A DNA stretch of 52,080 nt from positions 1 to 52,080 of the forward strand of contig JAFEGO010000039.1 in assembly GCA_018239845.1 (NCBI GenBank), given 5' to 3'. Positions 25,415 through 34,745 of this stretch are shown piece by piece. The notes under the pieces are model-generated. The model saw only the letters and a program-made list of their open reading frames with translations. It did not search any database and was not told the origin of the DNA. Position 1 is the first letter of the stretch; every line of letters starts with the position of its first letter. Position numbers and translations under genes: made by a program. Source of the DNA: Verrucomicrobiota bacterium. Lineage in GTDB: Bacteria > Verrucomicrobiota > Verrucomicrobiia > Opitutales > Opitutaceae.

Positions 25415-26722
25415 ATGGATGATCTTTTCAGTAGTGCGAAAAAGGCTCACGCCCCTCTAGCCGCTAGGATGCGGCCCACCTCGCTTGCAGAGGTGGTCGG
25501 TCAGAAGCATCTGACGGGCGATGGAGCGCTTCTTCCAAAGCTGGTAAAGCGAAAGCAATTCGGGAGCTTGATTTTTATTGGTCCCCCAGGGTGTGGGAAA
25601 ACCAGTTTAGCTGAAGCTATCGCCCACGAAACTAAGACTAGGATCGCTCGGATTAACGCCACGACAGATGGCATTAAGGAAGTTCGTCAGGCAATCGATC
25701 AAGCCAAGCTCTACCCAGATCAGGTAACGATTCTGTTCGTAGATGAACTACATCGTTTCAACAAAGCACAACAGGATCAGCTATTGCCTGCGGTCGAGGA
25801 CGGGACCGTGCGCTTGATTGGAGCGACAACGCACAACCCAGCATTCTACGTTGTTCCACCTCTGCTTTCTCGCTCGCATCTTTTCCGCCTCAATCCAGTA
25901 GCGGCGGATGACTTGGTCGCATTGTTGGAGCATGCGCTCATTGACGAAAAAAAAGGGCTGGGATCGCTAAGGGTTAAGGCCGAACCGGCTGTTCTGCGTA
26001 GTGTGGCGGCTTATGCCAACGGTGATGTCCGCCAAGCCCTGAATTCGTTGGAAGCGATTGCAGTTGTTAAGGAACCAGGCGAAACGATCACCGAGTCCGA
26101 TCTAGCTTCATTCGCTCGCGAGCGGAATTTCCGATACGACAGAGACGAAGATACCCATTATGACATTTCGTCTGGCCTGATTAAATCGATTCGGGGGTCC
26201 GACGCTGACGCAACCATCTACTGGTTGAAACGCATGCTCTCTGGTGGTGAAGATCCACGCTTCATTGCTAGACGGCTCGTAATTCTTGCGTCTGAAGACG
26301 TTGGCCTAGCTGATCCACGGGCGCTTCCCCTTGCGATGGCAGCGGCTCAAGCCGTAGATTTCGTAGGCCTGCCTGAGGCAGAGTTCGCACTCTCGCATGT
26401 CGCCATATTTTTAGCGTTATGTCCAAAGAGTAACTCGATTACACGAGCAATGGGAATCGCTGACGGGTTTCTCTTAAAGCACCCGGATCTACCAGTGCCA
26501 GAAACGATTCGGGACGGCCATTACAAGCGTCCGACGTATGCGGGAGAAAAGGCACCGGAGAGCTACAAATACTCTCACGACTACCCTCTCAATGTTTCGG
26601 GTCAGGATTACCTCCCAATTCCGGCGCAACTGGTGAGCTTGAAAGAGGGTGGGGATGAGACTCGCTTGCTAGAACTTGCAAAGAGACGTGCCGAGCTGAA
26701 AGCGACGCTACGAGCGAAATGA
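25415..26722 (+). CDS. rarA: Element-borne full-length RarA-type AAA+ ATPase
   Basis: 435 residues, complete. Walker A GPPGCGKT at 56-63, Walker B 'ILFVDELHRF' with Asp110-Glu111, 'LIGATTHNPAFYVVPPLLSR', the conserved C-terminal 'GGEDPRFIARRLVILASEDV' then GLADP, and 'YSHDYPLNVSGQDYLP'. It begins 172 bp inside the element and has the same orientation as the interrupted host gene. Protein similarity to the host RarA is high throughout, but the DNA is much less GC-rich and codon choice differs, so it is not a recent duplication of the host copy. Probable role: replacing the host function lost on insertion. No clear promoter is visible in the 105-bp leader. Confidence 0.93.
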   Translation: MDDLFSSAKKAHAPLAARMRPTSLAEVVGQKHLTGDGALLPKLVKRKQFGSLIFIGPPGCGKTSLAEAIAHETKTRIARINATTDGIKEVRQAIDQAKLYPDQVTILFVDELHRFNKAQQDQLLPAVEDGTVRLIGATTHNPAFYVVPPLLSRSHLFRLNPVAADDLVALLEHALIDEKKGLGSLRVKAEPAVLRSVAAYANGDVRQALNSLEAIAVVKEPGETITESDLASFARERNFRYDRDEDTHYDISSGLIKSIRGSDADATIYWLKRMLSGGEDPRFIARRLVILASEDVGLADPRALPLAMAAAQAVDFVGLPEAEFALSHVAIFLALCPKSNSITRAMGIADGFLLKHPDLPVPETIRDGHYKRPTYAGEKAPESYKYSHDYPLNVSGQDYLPIPAQLVSLKEGGDETRLLELAKRRAELKATLRAK

Positions 26723-26775
26723 CCCCAGCGTTCGTTGAGAACCCAGCTCGGCACTAACCATATCGGCTGAAATCC

Positions 26776-27005
26776 ATGAAAGACTTCGCGGACAGCTTAA
26801 TCAAATTCATTACCTCGCTATACCTGAGCTTGGTGATGGCTTCGCTCGGATGGGCAGTGCTTCTCACGCCAATCCCGCTGGCCGAACAACTCGGCTTTAC
26901 GCACATCAGGAACAATCGGTTCGTGCTCTTCGACACCCCGGTGAGGACCATTCTGGGTCTCGTCACCGTCGTCTTCACAATATCTACCTTCTATCTCCTG
27001 ATCAG
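26776..27005 (+). pseudogene. 5' fragment of a small membrane protein gene, SieB-like
   Basis: About 77 residues with two hydrophobic helices ('SLVMASLGWAVLLTPIPLAE' and 'TILGLVTVVFTISTFYLLI') linked by a short polar segment. The layout resembles the N-terminus of SieB-type superinfection-exclusion proteins, but I am not certain. The frame continues to 27297, but from about 27005 those bases encode a methyltransferase in another frame, so a deletion has joined two genes. Confidence 0.4.
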
Positions 27006-28376
27006 GGAACCGATTGGAAGACCGTGCTTCCTCCAAACGAATGCAGCTACATTTTGGGAAACCCTCCATTTGTGGGTCAGACCTACCAGTCTGAGGAGCA
27101 AAAGAAGGATCAAGCGTTCGTTCTGGCGGACTTATCAGCAAAGGGCGTCCTCGACTTCGTCTGCAACTGGTATGTCTTGGCCGCCCAATACATCCAAGGT
27201 AGCGGCATTCGCTGCGCTTTCGTCTCCACGAATTCCATCACACAGGGCGAACAAGTCGGTATATTGTGGAGTTATCTCTTCAGCAGATACCAAGTAAAGA
27301 TACACTTCGGCTTCCGCACATTTCCCTGGAGCAACGAAGCCGCGGGAAAGGCTGCGGTCCACGTCGTGATCGTCGGCTTCGGATACCAATCTGTCGCAAA
27401 AAAACGAATTTTCGAGAGCGCCCCCTACTCCTGTCAGGAAACACCGATGTCCATCAGCCCATACCTGGTCATTGGGTCGGAAACGGTTATCGGCAATCGG
27501 ACAACACCGCTGAACGATGTGCCAAAAATGTCATGGGGCAATAAACCTACCGACGGTGGCCATTTCATAATGTCCCCAGACGAGCGTCGCGAACTATTAG
27601 ATCGGGAGCCACAAGCTGCTCCGCTTGTTCGTCGATACATGGGGGGTGGAGACTTCATAAACGACATAGTCCGCTACTGCCTATGGCTTGTGGATGCCGA
27701 CCCTGCACTCATCCGTAAGTGCCCGACTGTGCTGTCACGAATCGAAAAGGTTCGAGAGTTCCGTCTGCAAAGCGAGGCGAAGTCTACTCAAGCTTACGCA
27801 TCAAAGCCGACTCTGTTTCGGCAGATCGCGCAACCGAACAGCGCTTACCTGGCTATCCCGGAAGTTTCGTCAGAAAATCGGGACTACATCCCAATGGCGT
27901 TCCTCGATAAGGACGTCATTTGCAGCAACACGCTGCAATTCGTGCCCGCCGCAACAGCGTATCATTTCGGGATACTCACCTCCTGTATGCACATGGCATG
28001 GGTGAGAACAGTATGCGGTCGCCTGAAGTCGGACTACCGATACTCAAATTCTCTCGTCTACAACAACTACCCGTGGCCAGAGCCATCCGATAATCAAAGA
28101 GAGGCCATCGAAACTGCTGCTCAAAATGTCCTCGACGCTAGGAAGCCCCATCTCGCCGGAGGAGCTTCACTCGCGGATCTTTACTCCTCGGCCATGCCTC
28201 CAGCCCTTATCACTGCGCACCAAGCACTCGATCGCGCCGTGGAAAAAGCATATCGTCCGAAGCCCTTCATTAACGACCGTGAGCGCGTAGAATTTCTCTT
28301 CGCCCTTTACGAAAAAATTTCATCCCCACTCGCCCCCACCGCCGGCGCCAAAGCGCGTGGCCGGAAAATGGCGTAG
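27006..28376 (+). pseudogene. 3' part of an MmeI-like (type IIL) DNA adenine methyltransferase
   Basis: About 456 residues starting at 'TDWKTVLPPNECSYILGNPP'. The catalytic NPPF motif (motif IV of N6-adenine methyltransferases) is present, then 'GIRCAFVSTNSITQGEQVGI' and the target-recognition and C-terminal parts ('RLKSDYRYSNSLVYNNYPWP', 'HQALDRAVEKAYRP'). In MmeI-type enzymes an N-terminal endonuclease and the SAM-binding motif I come before this point; both are missing, having been replaced by the SieB-like fragment. It therefore cannot be a working modification enzyme. The next gene starts 3 nt after its stop. Confidence 0.75.
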
Positions 28377-28378
28377 CC

Positions 28379-29017
28379 ATGCCGCCCGACCCTGCGCAAT
28401 TCCAGCACTTCACCCAAGCAAAGTATCTATACAAGTGGACTGGGTCGGGCGGTAAGCTGGGAGTCTTTGATAAAGCCTCTAGGCGCCCAATACGAGGACG
28501 CACCCACCGAAACTCGTGCGGGGCCAGGAATTGGCAATCTGCCGAATGGGAAAAGGCTTTTCACTTTGTTGAGTCGAAGGTTTCGCAAATTACAGGACTG
28601 AATGCAGAGGTCTCAGGATCAGACGCAGATCTGCTCACAGGTTGGCTTGCGCTTCATCACGTTCGCACCCCGCGCAACCGTGAAGCCCTCGCGAAAGGCT
28701 ACGATGTAGAGGTGAAGAGATTTCAACACTGGCTCTCAGGATGCGGCGCGTTCGTCCAAATTTTCGATGGCAGATGTCTTATGACCAGTGATAGCCCCGT
28801 ATGCGTTCTCGATAGTCAAGACGAACACGGACCGCTCGATTTCGTCATAGCACCGCTTTCCCCAAACAAGGCGATCTACATCACTCCTAACGATAGGCTG
28901 CCCGGTTTGAAGACCAGCAGGGCTCCCCTGTTCAACCCGGAAACGCTAAACCAGATCATCGCGCACCACGCATGGAAGGAGATCGTTTCATTCGACAATC
29001 GGCTCCATTTGCCGTAA
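28379..29017 (+). CDS. DUF4238-like protein
   Basis: 212 residues. The end has the features of DUF4238 proteins: 'CLMTSDSPVCVL', then 'FVIAPLSPNKAIYITPN' and a terminal region with 'LFNPETLNQIIAHHAWKEIV'. The N-terminus 'PAQFQHFTQAKYLYKWTGSG' also fits that family's opening. Biochemical role unknown. It directly follows the methyltransferase remnant and was probably cotranscribed with it as part of a defence-type cargo. Length is shorter than many family members, so it may be internally deleted. Confidence 0.5.
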   Translation: MPPDPAQFQHFTQAKYLYKWTGSGGKLGVFDKASRRPIRGRTHRNSCGARNWQSAEWEKAFHFVESKVSQITGLNAEVSGSDADLLTGWLALHHVRTPRNREALAKGYDVEVKRFQHWLSGCGAFVQIFDGRCLMTSDSPVCVLDSQDEHGPLDFVIAPLSPNKAIYITPNDRLPGLKTSRAPLFNPETLNQIIAHHAWKEIVSFDNRLHLP

Positions 29018-29129
29018 CGAGTAAGATTGCGATCTCGTCGCTCACCGTGGTTCAGGTAACGACTTTTACCTGCTTCTTCGTAGAATGCGGGCTCCGATAT
29101 TGTCGTATCCAACTTCAATACCCTCTCGG
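29018..29129. other. Intergenic region inside the element
   Basis: 112 bp between two convergent genes. I see no terminator hairpin, RNA or ORF of note. Confidence 0.5.
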
Positions 29130-29648
29130 TTAGTTGAGAGGATTCCCGAACTGATCCTCAGTTGGCGTCGGCTTGCTCAATGGCCTGACTCTTCGTTCAC
29201 GCGCAGGATCGATTTCTTCAAGCTCCGGCGTAGGGATGCGAGTATACGAGATCCGCATGGGCGCATTCTTAGTCACGCCAAATGCTCCACCGAGATAAAC
29301 CGTCCCATGGCCAAAGGTCTGATTTACCACATCTATGGCTTGTTGCAGGCGCTCCTTGGCCATTTGCCTCTCCCCTTCGAATAGATCAGGGGTATGACCG
29401 CTCATCGCGATTAAACGGCTTAGAACGACACCCACCTGCATGGGGGTCATGCCGCGAATATCCTTAGGTCTGCGAGCCCACGCCACATTGAGAGCCTTGG
29501 TAAGCGCAAACATGTCCTGAGTCTCATTGAACCGGACTTCCTCCGACCATTTCGGCCCATTCCTGTAGCCCACGAAGATAGAGATGCTACCGGCATAGTG
29601 ATTGATGTGACGAAGGCGCATTGCCGCCTTCTGAGTGAGTCGATGCAA
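29130..29648 (-). pseudogene. 3' fragment of a Y-family DNA polymerase (UmuC/DinB-like)
   Basis: 172 residues matching only the little-finger and C-terminal part of a translesion polymerase: 'RLTQKAAMRLRHINHYAGSI', 'MTPMQVGVVLSRLIA', 'ERLQQAIDVVNQTFGHGTVY', 'APMRISYTRIPTPELEEIDP'. The palm domain with the metal-binding Asp residues is missing, and an in-frame TGA precedes the first preserved residues. Such genes are frequent mobile-element cargo. No longer active as a polymerase. Confidence 0.65.
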
Positions 29649-29811
29649 GACGGGGTCGTTTCAGAAAACGGAAAATAAAGCACGCTAAGGATCAGCCAAT
29701 AAGCAAAAAGGAGTCTCAGCTCCCTCTTGCTCCGTGTTACAGATGCAATTTGCCGAGCCTATGGCAAGGATGGATCAATACTGTATGTCTTCGAGCAGAG
29801 CACCGCCCGCA

Positions 29812-31098
29812 TCAGGCGAGAGTCAGGCGCAGTGCCAGCGCAGCCAGGGTCGCCGCGAGTACGGGGACGGTTAGCACAATGCCCACCTTGAAGTAATACC
29901 CCCAAGTGATCGTTATTCCCTTGCGCGCCAGTACATGCAGCCAGAGCAGCGTCGCCAGCGAGCCAATAGGGGTGATCTTCGGCCCGAGGTCACTGCCGAT
30001 CACATTGGCATAGATCATTGCCTCTTTCACCACGCCGGTTGCGCTTGTGGCATCAATGGAAAGTGCGCCCACCAGTACCGTAGGCATGTTGTTCATGGCC
30101 GAAGACAGCAGCGCTGTGAGGAAGCCCGTCCCAAAGGCGGCACCCCATACGCCGCCTTGTGCGCAGTAATCCAGCAGCCTTGCGATATGCTCGGTCAGGC
30201 CTTGGTTACGCAACCCATAGACCACGAGATACATCCCCAGCGAGAAAACGACAATTTGCCAAGGCGCTTCACGGATCACTTTGCGGGTGCTGATGACATG
30301 CCCGCGCGCAGCGACTGCGAGCAACAGCAGGGCGCCTGCGGCAGCCACGGCGCTAACCGGCACGCCTAGCGGCTCAAGGCCGAAGAATCCGACCAACAGC
30401 AGGACAAGAACCACCCAGCCGAAACGGAACGTGGCCGCATCGCGAATGGCCTCATTCGGCTGTTTCAACTGATTCACGTCGTAGTGTGCGGGGATGCTGC
30501 GGCGAAAATAGATCGAAAGTACGACCAGAGAGGCAATGATGGCGACAATGTTCACCGGAATCATCACCGCAGCGTAGTCATTGAACCCGATATTGAAAAA
30601 GTCGGCAGAGACGATGTTGACCAGGTTGGATACGACGAGCGGCAGGCTGGCGGCATCCGCGATGAAACCCGCTGCCATGACGAACGCGAGCGTCGCAGCC
30701 GGACTGAACCCCAGTGCCAACAACATCGCCATGACGATTGGCGTGAGAATCAGTGCCGCGCCGTCGTTGGCAAAAAGCGCGGCGACGGCCGCACCTAGCA
30801 GGACGATCAGTGCAAACAGCATGCGTCCTTTCCCGCCGCCCCAGCGTGCGACGTGCAAGGCTGCCCATTCGAAAAAGCCGGCCTCATCCAGCAACAGGCT
30901 AATGATGATGATGGCAATGAACGCGGCAGTGGCGTTCCAGACGATCTGCCAGACAACAGGAATATCGCCGAGGTGAACGACACCGGACAGTAGCGCCACG
31001 ACAGCGCCAAGCGTCGCACTCCAGCCGATGCCCAGCCCGCGCGGCTGCCAGATCACCAGCACGATAGTGGCAAGAAAAATCAGTAGGGCAGCAAGCAC
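29812..31098 (-). CDS. arsB: Arsenite efflux permease ArsB
   Basis: 428 residues, about twelve membrane helices. Inner-membrane arsenite (and antimonite) efflux pump, driven by the proton gradient when no ArsA is present. The sequence closely follows proteobacterial ArsB: '[20 protein letters not shown]', '[20 protein letters not shown]', '[20 protein letters not shown]', '[20 protein letters not shown]', '[20 protein letters not shown]'. Intact and full length. Last gene of the arsR-arsC-arsD operon; starts 1 nt after the CBS gene stop. Confidence 0.95.
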   Translation of the reverse strand: MLAALLIFLATIVLVIWQPRGLGIGWSATLGAVVALLSGVVHLGDIPVVWQIVWNATAAFIAIIIISLLLDEAGFFEWAALHVARWGGGKGRMLFALIVLLGAAVAALFANDGAALILTPIVMAMLLALGFSPAATLAFVMAAGFIADAASLPLVVSNLVNIVSADFFNIGFNDYAAVMIPVNIVAIIASLVVLSIYFRRSIPAHYDVNQLKQPNEAIRDAATFRFGWVVLVLLLVGFFGLEPLGVPVSAVAAAGALLLLAVAARGHVISTRKVIREAPWQIVVFSLGMYLVVYGLRNQGLTEHIARLLDYCAQGGVWGAAFGTGFLTALLSSAMNNMPTVLVGALSIDATSATGVVKEAMIYANVIGSDLGPKITPIGSLATLLWLHVLARKGITITWGYYFKVGIVLTVPVLAATLAALALRLTLA

Positions 31099-31099
31099 G

Positions 31100-31573
31100 T
31101 CAATTCTCTCTTTTCAGCGGGTTTTCGAGTTCTTTAAGGAGGCTTAAGAGGTCAATGCGGGAGATGACGCCGATCACTTTCCCATCTTCCACTACGGGAA
31201 GGGACGTCAAGTGATGATCCACCATCAGCCGGGCTGCCACGGAGGGATGCATGGCAGGTGCGACGCCGTGCACTTCGGTGGTCATTACCTCTGCGGCAGT
31301 ACGCCCCTCGGCCTTGTCGCGCTGTGTTCCCTTTGGGCCCAGGAAGGAAACCCAGAAATTCTCCTTCCAGACCGATTCGCGGGGTTCAAGCCGTTCGTCC
31401 GCTCCCCGGTGGATCAAGTCCTCCGCAGTCACGACGCCGAGCAGCCGGCCTGCCTCATCGACCACGGGCACCCCGTTGATGCGGTGCTTCAGCAGCAGAT
31501 TCGCGATGTCCTCAACCGGTGTTTCAGGTTGAACGGTCACCGGATCGGGAGTCATAAAATTTCGGATCAACAT
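31100..31573 (-). CDS. CBS-domain pair protein
   Basis: 157 residues from the ATG at 31573, chosen because a strong AGGAGG lies 6 nt before it; an upstream in-frame start is not supported. Two CBS motifs: residues about 1-60 ('[20 protein letters not shown]', '[20 protein letters not shown]') and about 95-150 ('[20 protein letters not shown]', '[20 protein letters not shown]'). CBS pairs bind adenosyl ligands and regulate partners. Lying between the P-type ATPase/DedA remnant and arsB, it may regulate ion transport in this operon, but this is inference. Confidence 0.85.
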   Translation of the reverse strand: MLIRNFMTPDPVTVQPETPVEDIANLLLKHRINGVPVVDEAGRLLGVVTAEDLIHRGADERLEPRESVWKENFWVSFLGPKGTQRDKAEGRTAAEVMTTEVHGVAPAMHPSVAARLMVDHHLTSLPVVEDGKVIGVISRIDLLSLLKELENPLKREN

Positions 31574-31795
31574 GGTCGACCTCCTATGCTTGGGGATGGA
31601 TGAGCGCACGCAGGCGTTCTGCACCAATCGGTTCTTCTTTCAGAAGCGGGACTCCAGCGGGGTGGGTCGGGGATTTTCCGTTACACGGCTGCAAAAACTC
31701 ACACCCAAAGCAGGCAGGGACATTTCCGGCCCGGCTTCGCGCGCCGCGAATTCACAGAGCGCCGAAGCAAACCTTCACGGTCGCCTTGAGGTGGC
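31574..31795. other. Gap between the CBS gene and the DedA remnant
   Basis: 222 bp. Apart from the ribosome-binding site of the CBS gene I see no gene, repeat or hairpin. Confidence 0.5.
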
Positions 31796-32311
31796 TCAGG
31801 CCGCCCCCGGGGAATTACGCGCCGAGCGCAGCACCCAGTAGATCACTGGCCAGGTCAGCGCGGGGACGAGCAGGCTCAGCGCCAGGGCCCAGCCCTCGCT
31901 CTGAAGCGCGCTGGCGCCAATCGCCGCGTACGCAAACCCCGTCGGCACACTCCCGGCGGCAAGGCTGCCAAAAAAGCTGCGCGCCGGCATTTCCGTCAGA
32001 CCTGCGAGACACGCGGTGGCCTCCTGCACCACCGGCACCGAGCGGGTCACGGCGATGGTCAGCGGTCCCAAGCGCCGCATGCCCTCCCGCACGCGCTCGA
32101 GGCCTGCCTCGCCCGCGATTCGGCGCGCCAACGCCACCCCGAAACGGCGGCAGCAGAGATAGGCGATGGTGCCGGAGAGAAAAATCCCGACGGAAGCAAG
32201 CACTCCGCCCCAGAACTGCGTAACGGTCCGCGTGCTGATTAACCACGGCGTTTCAGGCCAGGGACCTTGGCCCAGAGTAGCAACGTGGAACTGAGAACCA
32301 CGGTGACGCAA
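31796..32311 (-). pseudogene. 3' part of a DedA/TVP38-type membrane protein gene
   Basis: The conserved part is about 140 residues: 'SGTIAYLCCRRFGVALARRI', 'TRSVPVVQEATACLAGLTEM', then 'FFGSLAAGSVPTGFAYAAIG' and a final helix 'ALALSLLVPALTWPVIYWVL'. This is the VTT (DedA/TVP38) domain pattern with the Arg of the signature loop. The N-terminal third is missing, and the open frame reaches back 73 nt into the P-type ATPase gene, so a deletion probably fused the two regions. Its original role in the arsenic operon is unknown. Confidence 0.6.
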
Positions 32312-34173
32312 CCGGCTTCCTGGAAAATAACGGCCATAACGGGCGTCAGGTGTCCAAGCATCGCCAGGGTCAGACCGATAACGTTATAGATGATGGAAAA
32401 AAAGATATTGATCTTGATCCGCCGCAGCACCTTTCGGGACATCTGCACGAATTCGACCAGACGCGAGAGGTTACCGTCCATGAGCGTGACATCAGCCGCC
32501 TCAATGGCGACGTCCGCGCCGGTCCCTCCCATCACGATGCCGACATCAGCAAGCGCCAGGGCAGGCGCGTCGTTGATGCCGTCACCGACCATGGCGACGA
32601 TCCGGCCTTTGTTTTTCATCTCGTTGATGGCGGACTGCTTGTCCTGCGGCAAGAGATCGGCCCGGAATTCATCCACGCCGATCTGGGATGCTACAGCCTG
32701 CGCAATTTTGAAGTTATCACCGGTCAACATGGTGATTTTGCCCACGCCAAGAGACCTCATCGAGGCAATCGCATCCACTGTCTCGGCCCTGACTTCATCG
32801 GCGATGGCCAGAAGTCCGATGGCTTCGCGGCTTCGTACAACCAGGATCACCGTTCTTCCGAGGTCGGATTGGTCCGTCACGGCCTGCTCGATCCGGGCGG
32901 GAATGACGATTCCCTGTTCCCTCAGAAAAACATCCCTTCCCACCACGATCTGCTGCCCGGCATAAGACGACACAACACCCTTGCCGATCTCGATTCTGAA
33001 CTCATCGGGGTCCGGAATCTCAAGCGCTTTTTCACCGGCAAGCGCCATGACCGCTTTTGCCAAAGGATGCTCTGAGTACTTTTCAGCGATGGCGGCCAGC
33101 CTAAGCACCTCGTCTTTCGGCACGCCATCGCCGCTGATTACCTCCAGGACTTTCGGGCGGCCCAGGGTGAGGGTGCCGGTTTTGTCAACTACCAGGGAGT
33201 CGATCCTGCCTGCGATCTCGAAGAAAATGCCCCCCTTGATGAGTACGGCTCGTCGGGCCATGTTGGCAATGCCGGCGGCCACGGCCGAGGGTGTCGCGAT
33301 GGCGAAAGCGCACGGGCATGCCACGAGCAGAATGGCGACGGCCACCTTCACATCACCCGAAGTCAGATACCCGATAACCGCCAGGACGAGGACCGCAGGG
33401 AGGAACCACACGGTGAAGCGGTCAGCAACCCCCTGGATGGGCGCTTTGGACTCCTGCGCCTCCTCGACCAGGTGAACGATTCTGGCAAGGGTGGTATCCG
33501 CGCCGATCTTGGTTGTTCGAATTTCAAGGCGGCCATCCTCATTCAGGGTGCCGGCGAACACCTCGTGTCCCTTGAGCTTTTCCACCGGCATGGATTCACC
33601 GGTAATGGGGGCTTGATTGACGGCGGCGGCACCCGCGGTCACCACGCCGTCCACCGGAATGCGCTCACCCGGCCGTACGATCACGATATCTCCGTACTGA
33701 AGCTCGGCCACGGCAACGGGGACTTCCTCATCGCCGCGCCGCACGTTTGCCATTGGCGGGGTGAGATCTAGCAGGCCGCGGATACTCCGGCGCGTACTGT
33801 CAAGCGTGTAAGACTCCAAAGCCCCGACCACGGCCATAATCAGAATGATTACCGCAGCAGGCAAGAACTCCCCGGCAGCTATCGAGACAAAAATCGCCAA
33901 CGTTACGAAGACGTTGACCGTGATTCTTCGATTTGCGACGTCCCGGAAGCCTGCCCAAAACCGCTGCCATCCGCCGAAAAAGGTTGCGACCAGGGCAAGT
34001 CCCGCAGCCAGAGTTCCCGGCCCGATCTGCCAGGGACCCAAGAGCAGCCAAGGCCCGACCTGCCAGCGGCCCAGGAGCCAAGAGGCCAGTGTCAACGCTC
34101 CAACTATTACCGGGACAAGCGCAAAGATCAGTATTTCTTGCAAGTTTCGCGAATTATTTGGTCGAGCCATCAT
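32239..34173 (-). CDS. P1B-type heavy-metal translocating ATPase without N-terminal metal-binding domain
   Basis: 644 residues from ATG 34173, which overlaps the preceding stop (ATGA). Motifs: TGES at 191-194 (actuator), CPC at 286-288 in the transport helix, DKTGT at 330-334 (phosphorylated Asp330), 'KYSEHPLAKAV', and GDGINDAPAL near residue 540. These define a P1B ATPase exporting soft metal ions. There is no HMA or His-rich N-terminal domain; the protein begins with membrane helices. It stands where arsA would usually be in an ars operon and is coupled to an ArsD with a cysteine-rich tail. Substrate could be As/Sb-related or a co-occurring metal; not decidable from sequence. Confidence 0.9.
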   Translation of the reverse strand: MMARPNNSRNLQEILIFALVPVIVGALTLASWLLGRWQVGPWLLLGPWQIGPGTLAAGLALVATFFGGWQRFWAGFRDVANRRITVNVFVTLAIFVSIAAGEFLPAAVIILIMAVVGALESYTLDSTRRSIRGLLDLTPPMANVRRGDEEVPVAVAELQYGDIVIVRPGERIPVDGVVTAGAAAVNQAPITGESMPVEKLKGHEVFAGTLNEDGRLEIRTTKIGADTTLARIVHLVEEAQESKAPIQGVADRFTVWFLPAVLVLAVIGYLTSGDVKVAVAILLVACPCAFAIATPSAVAAGIANMARRAVLIKGGIFFEIAGRIDSLVVDKTGTLTLGRPKVLEVISGDGVPKDEVLRLAAIAEKYSEHPLAKAVMALAGEKALEIPDPDEFRIEIGKGVVSSYAGQQIVVGRDVFLREQGIVIPARIEQAVTDQSDLGRTVILVVRSREAIGLLAIADEVRAETVDAIASMRSLGVGKITMLTGDNFKIAQAVASQIGVDEFRADLLPQDKQSAINEMKNKGRIVAMVGDGINDAPALALADVGIVMGGTGADVAIEAADVTLMDGNLSRLVEFVQMSRKVLRRIKINIFFSIIYNVIGLTLAMLGHLTPVMAVIFQEAGCVTVVLSSTLLLWAKVPGLKRRG

Positions 34174-34703
34174 GCCTTCCCGTTGTCCTTTGCCGGATTC
34201 TCCGGCACATCCTTCCGCTGGTTTTTGCTGTCCTGATTCTCGACATGGCAGCCGCACCCAGGGCCGCAACCGCTGCTCGCCTTGTTCATGGACTCCTTGA
34301 GGATGGTCCAAAGACCTTTTTTGCCTGATTTCACTTCGCTGTTTTTCTTTTCCATGATTGGTCCTCCTTCTGTTTGGGGCGTGAACAAGGCACTCCCAGC
34401 ATTTGCCCCGATCCAGTCCGTCAGCTCGTCGCGGCCAGGATAGCGTCCTGCCAGGACTTGCTGTCCGTCCACCAGGATTAGTGGTAACCCGTCCTGACCG
34501 TTTTTTTCCAGAGAGGCCCTTACCGTCGCGTTGTCCGCGAAGGCTTGTGGCTGCTGCGCCAGATTGAAGCGCTCGATCTGCGCCCCGTTCTGCTTCGCCC
34601 AATTAACATCGGCAGCAAAATTGACGAGGGCTTGGTCAATATCCACCCCACACACGCCAGTGCTACAGCACAACGACGGGTCAAAGACTTCGATCTTATT
34701 CAT
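34170..34703 (-). CDS. arsD: ArsD with a C-terminal CGPGCGCH tail
   Basis: 177 residues; ArsD proteins usually have about 120. The first about 110 residues are a thioredoxin-like ArsD: 'EVFDPSLCCSTGVCGVDID' holds the arsenite-binding Cys12, Cys13 and Cys18, and 'GLPLILVDGQQVLAGRYPGR' is the conserved C-terminal part. From Met117 a different, basic segment follows ('GKKGLWTILKESMNKA') ending in CGPGCGCH and a charged tail. An AGGAGG lies 6-7 nt before Met117 (34353-34355), so the tail may also be made as a separate 61-residue protein. ArsD acts as arsenite chaperone and weak repressor; no ArsA partner is present here. Confidence 0.85.
   Translation of the reverse strand: MNKIEVFDPSLCCSTGVCGVDIDQALVNFAADVNWAKQNGAQIERFNLAQQPQAFADNATVRASLEKNGQDGLPLILVDGQQVLAGRYPGRDELTDWIGANAGSALFTPQTEGGPIMEKKNSEVKSGKKGLWTILKESMNKASSGCGPGCGCHVENQDSKNQRKDVPENPAKDNGKA
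34353..34369 (-). promoter_or_regulatory. Internal ribosome-binding site and ATG within arsD
   Basis: On the minus strand AAGGAGGA (34362-34369) is followed 6 nt later by ATG (34355-34353), in frame with arsD. It could start a 61-residue protein carrying the CGPGCGCH motif. This suggests either a fusion of two former genes or an internal translation start. Confidence 0.55.
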
Positions 34704-34745
34704 TTAAAACCTCCATCAAGTATTGAAATGTATGTCAAATAAAAA

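Noticed and set aside
27006..28376. BREX PglX methyltransferase
   Set aside because: The C-terminal features fit MmeI-like type IIL enzymes better, and no other BREX genes are present.
32239..34602. 787-residue form of the P-type ATPase
   Set aside because: The extra 143 residues read through the arsD gene in another frame and have no ATPase features; the start at 34173 is coupled to the arsD stop.
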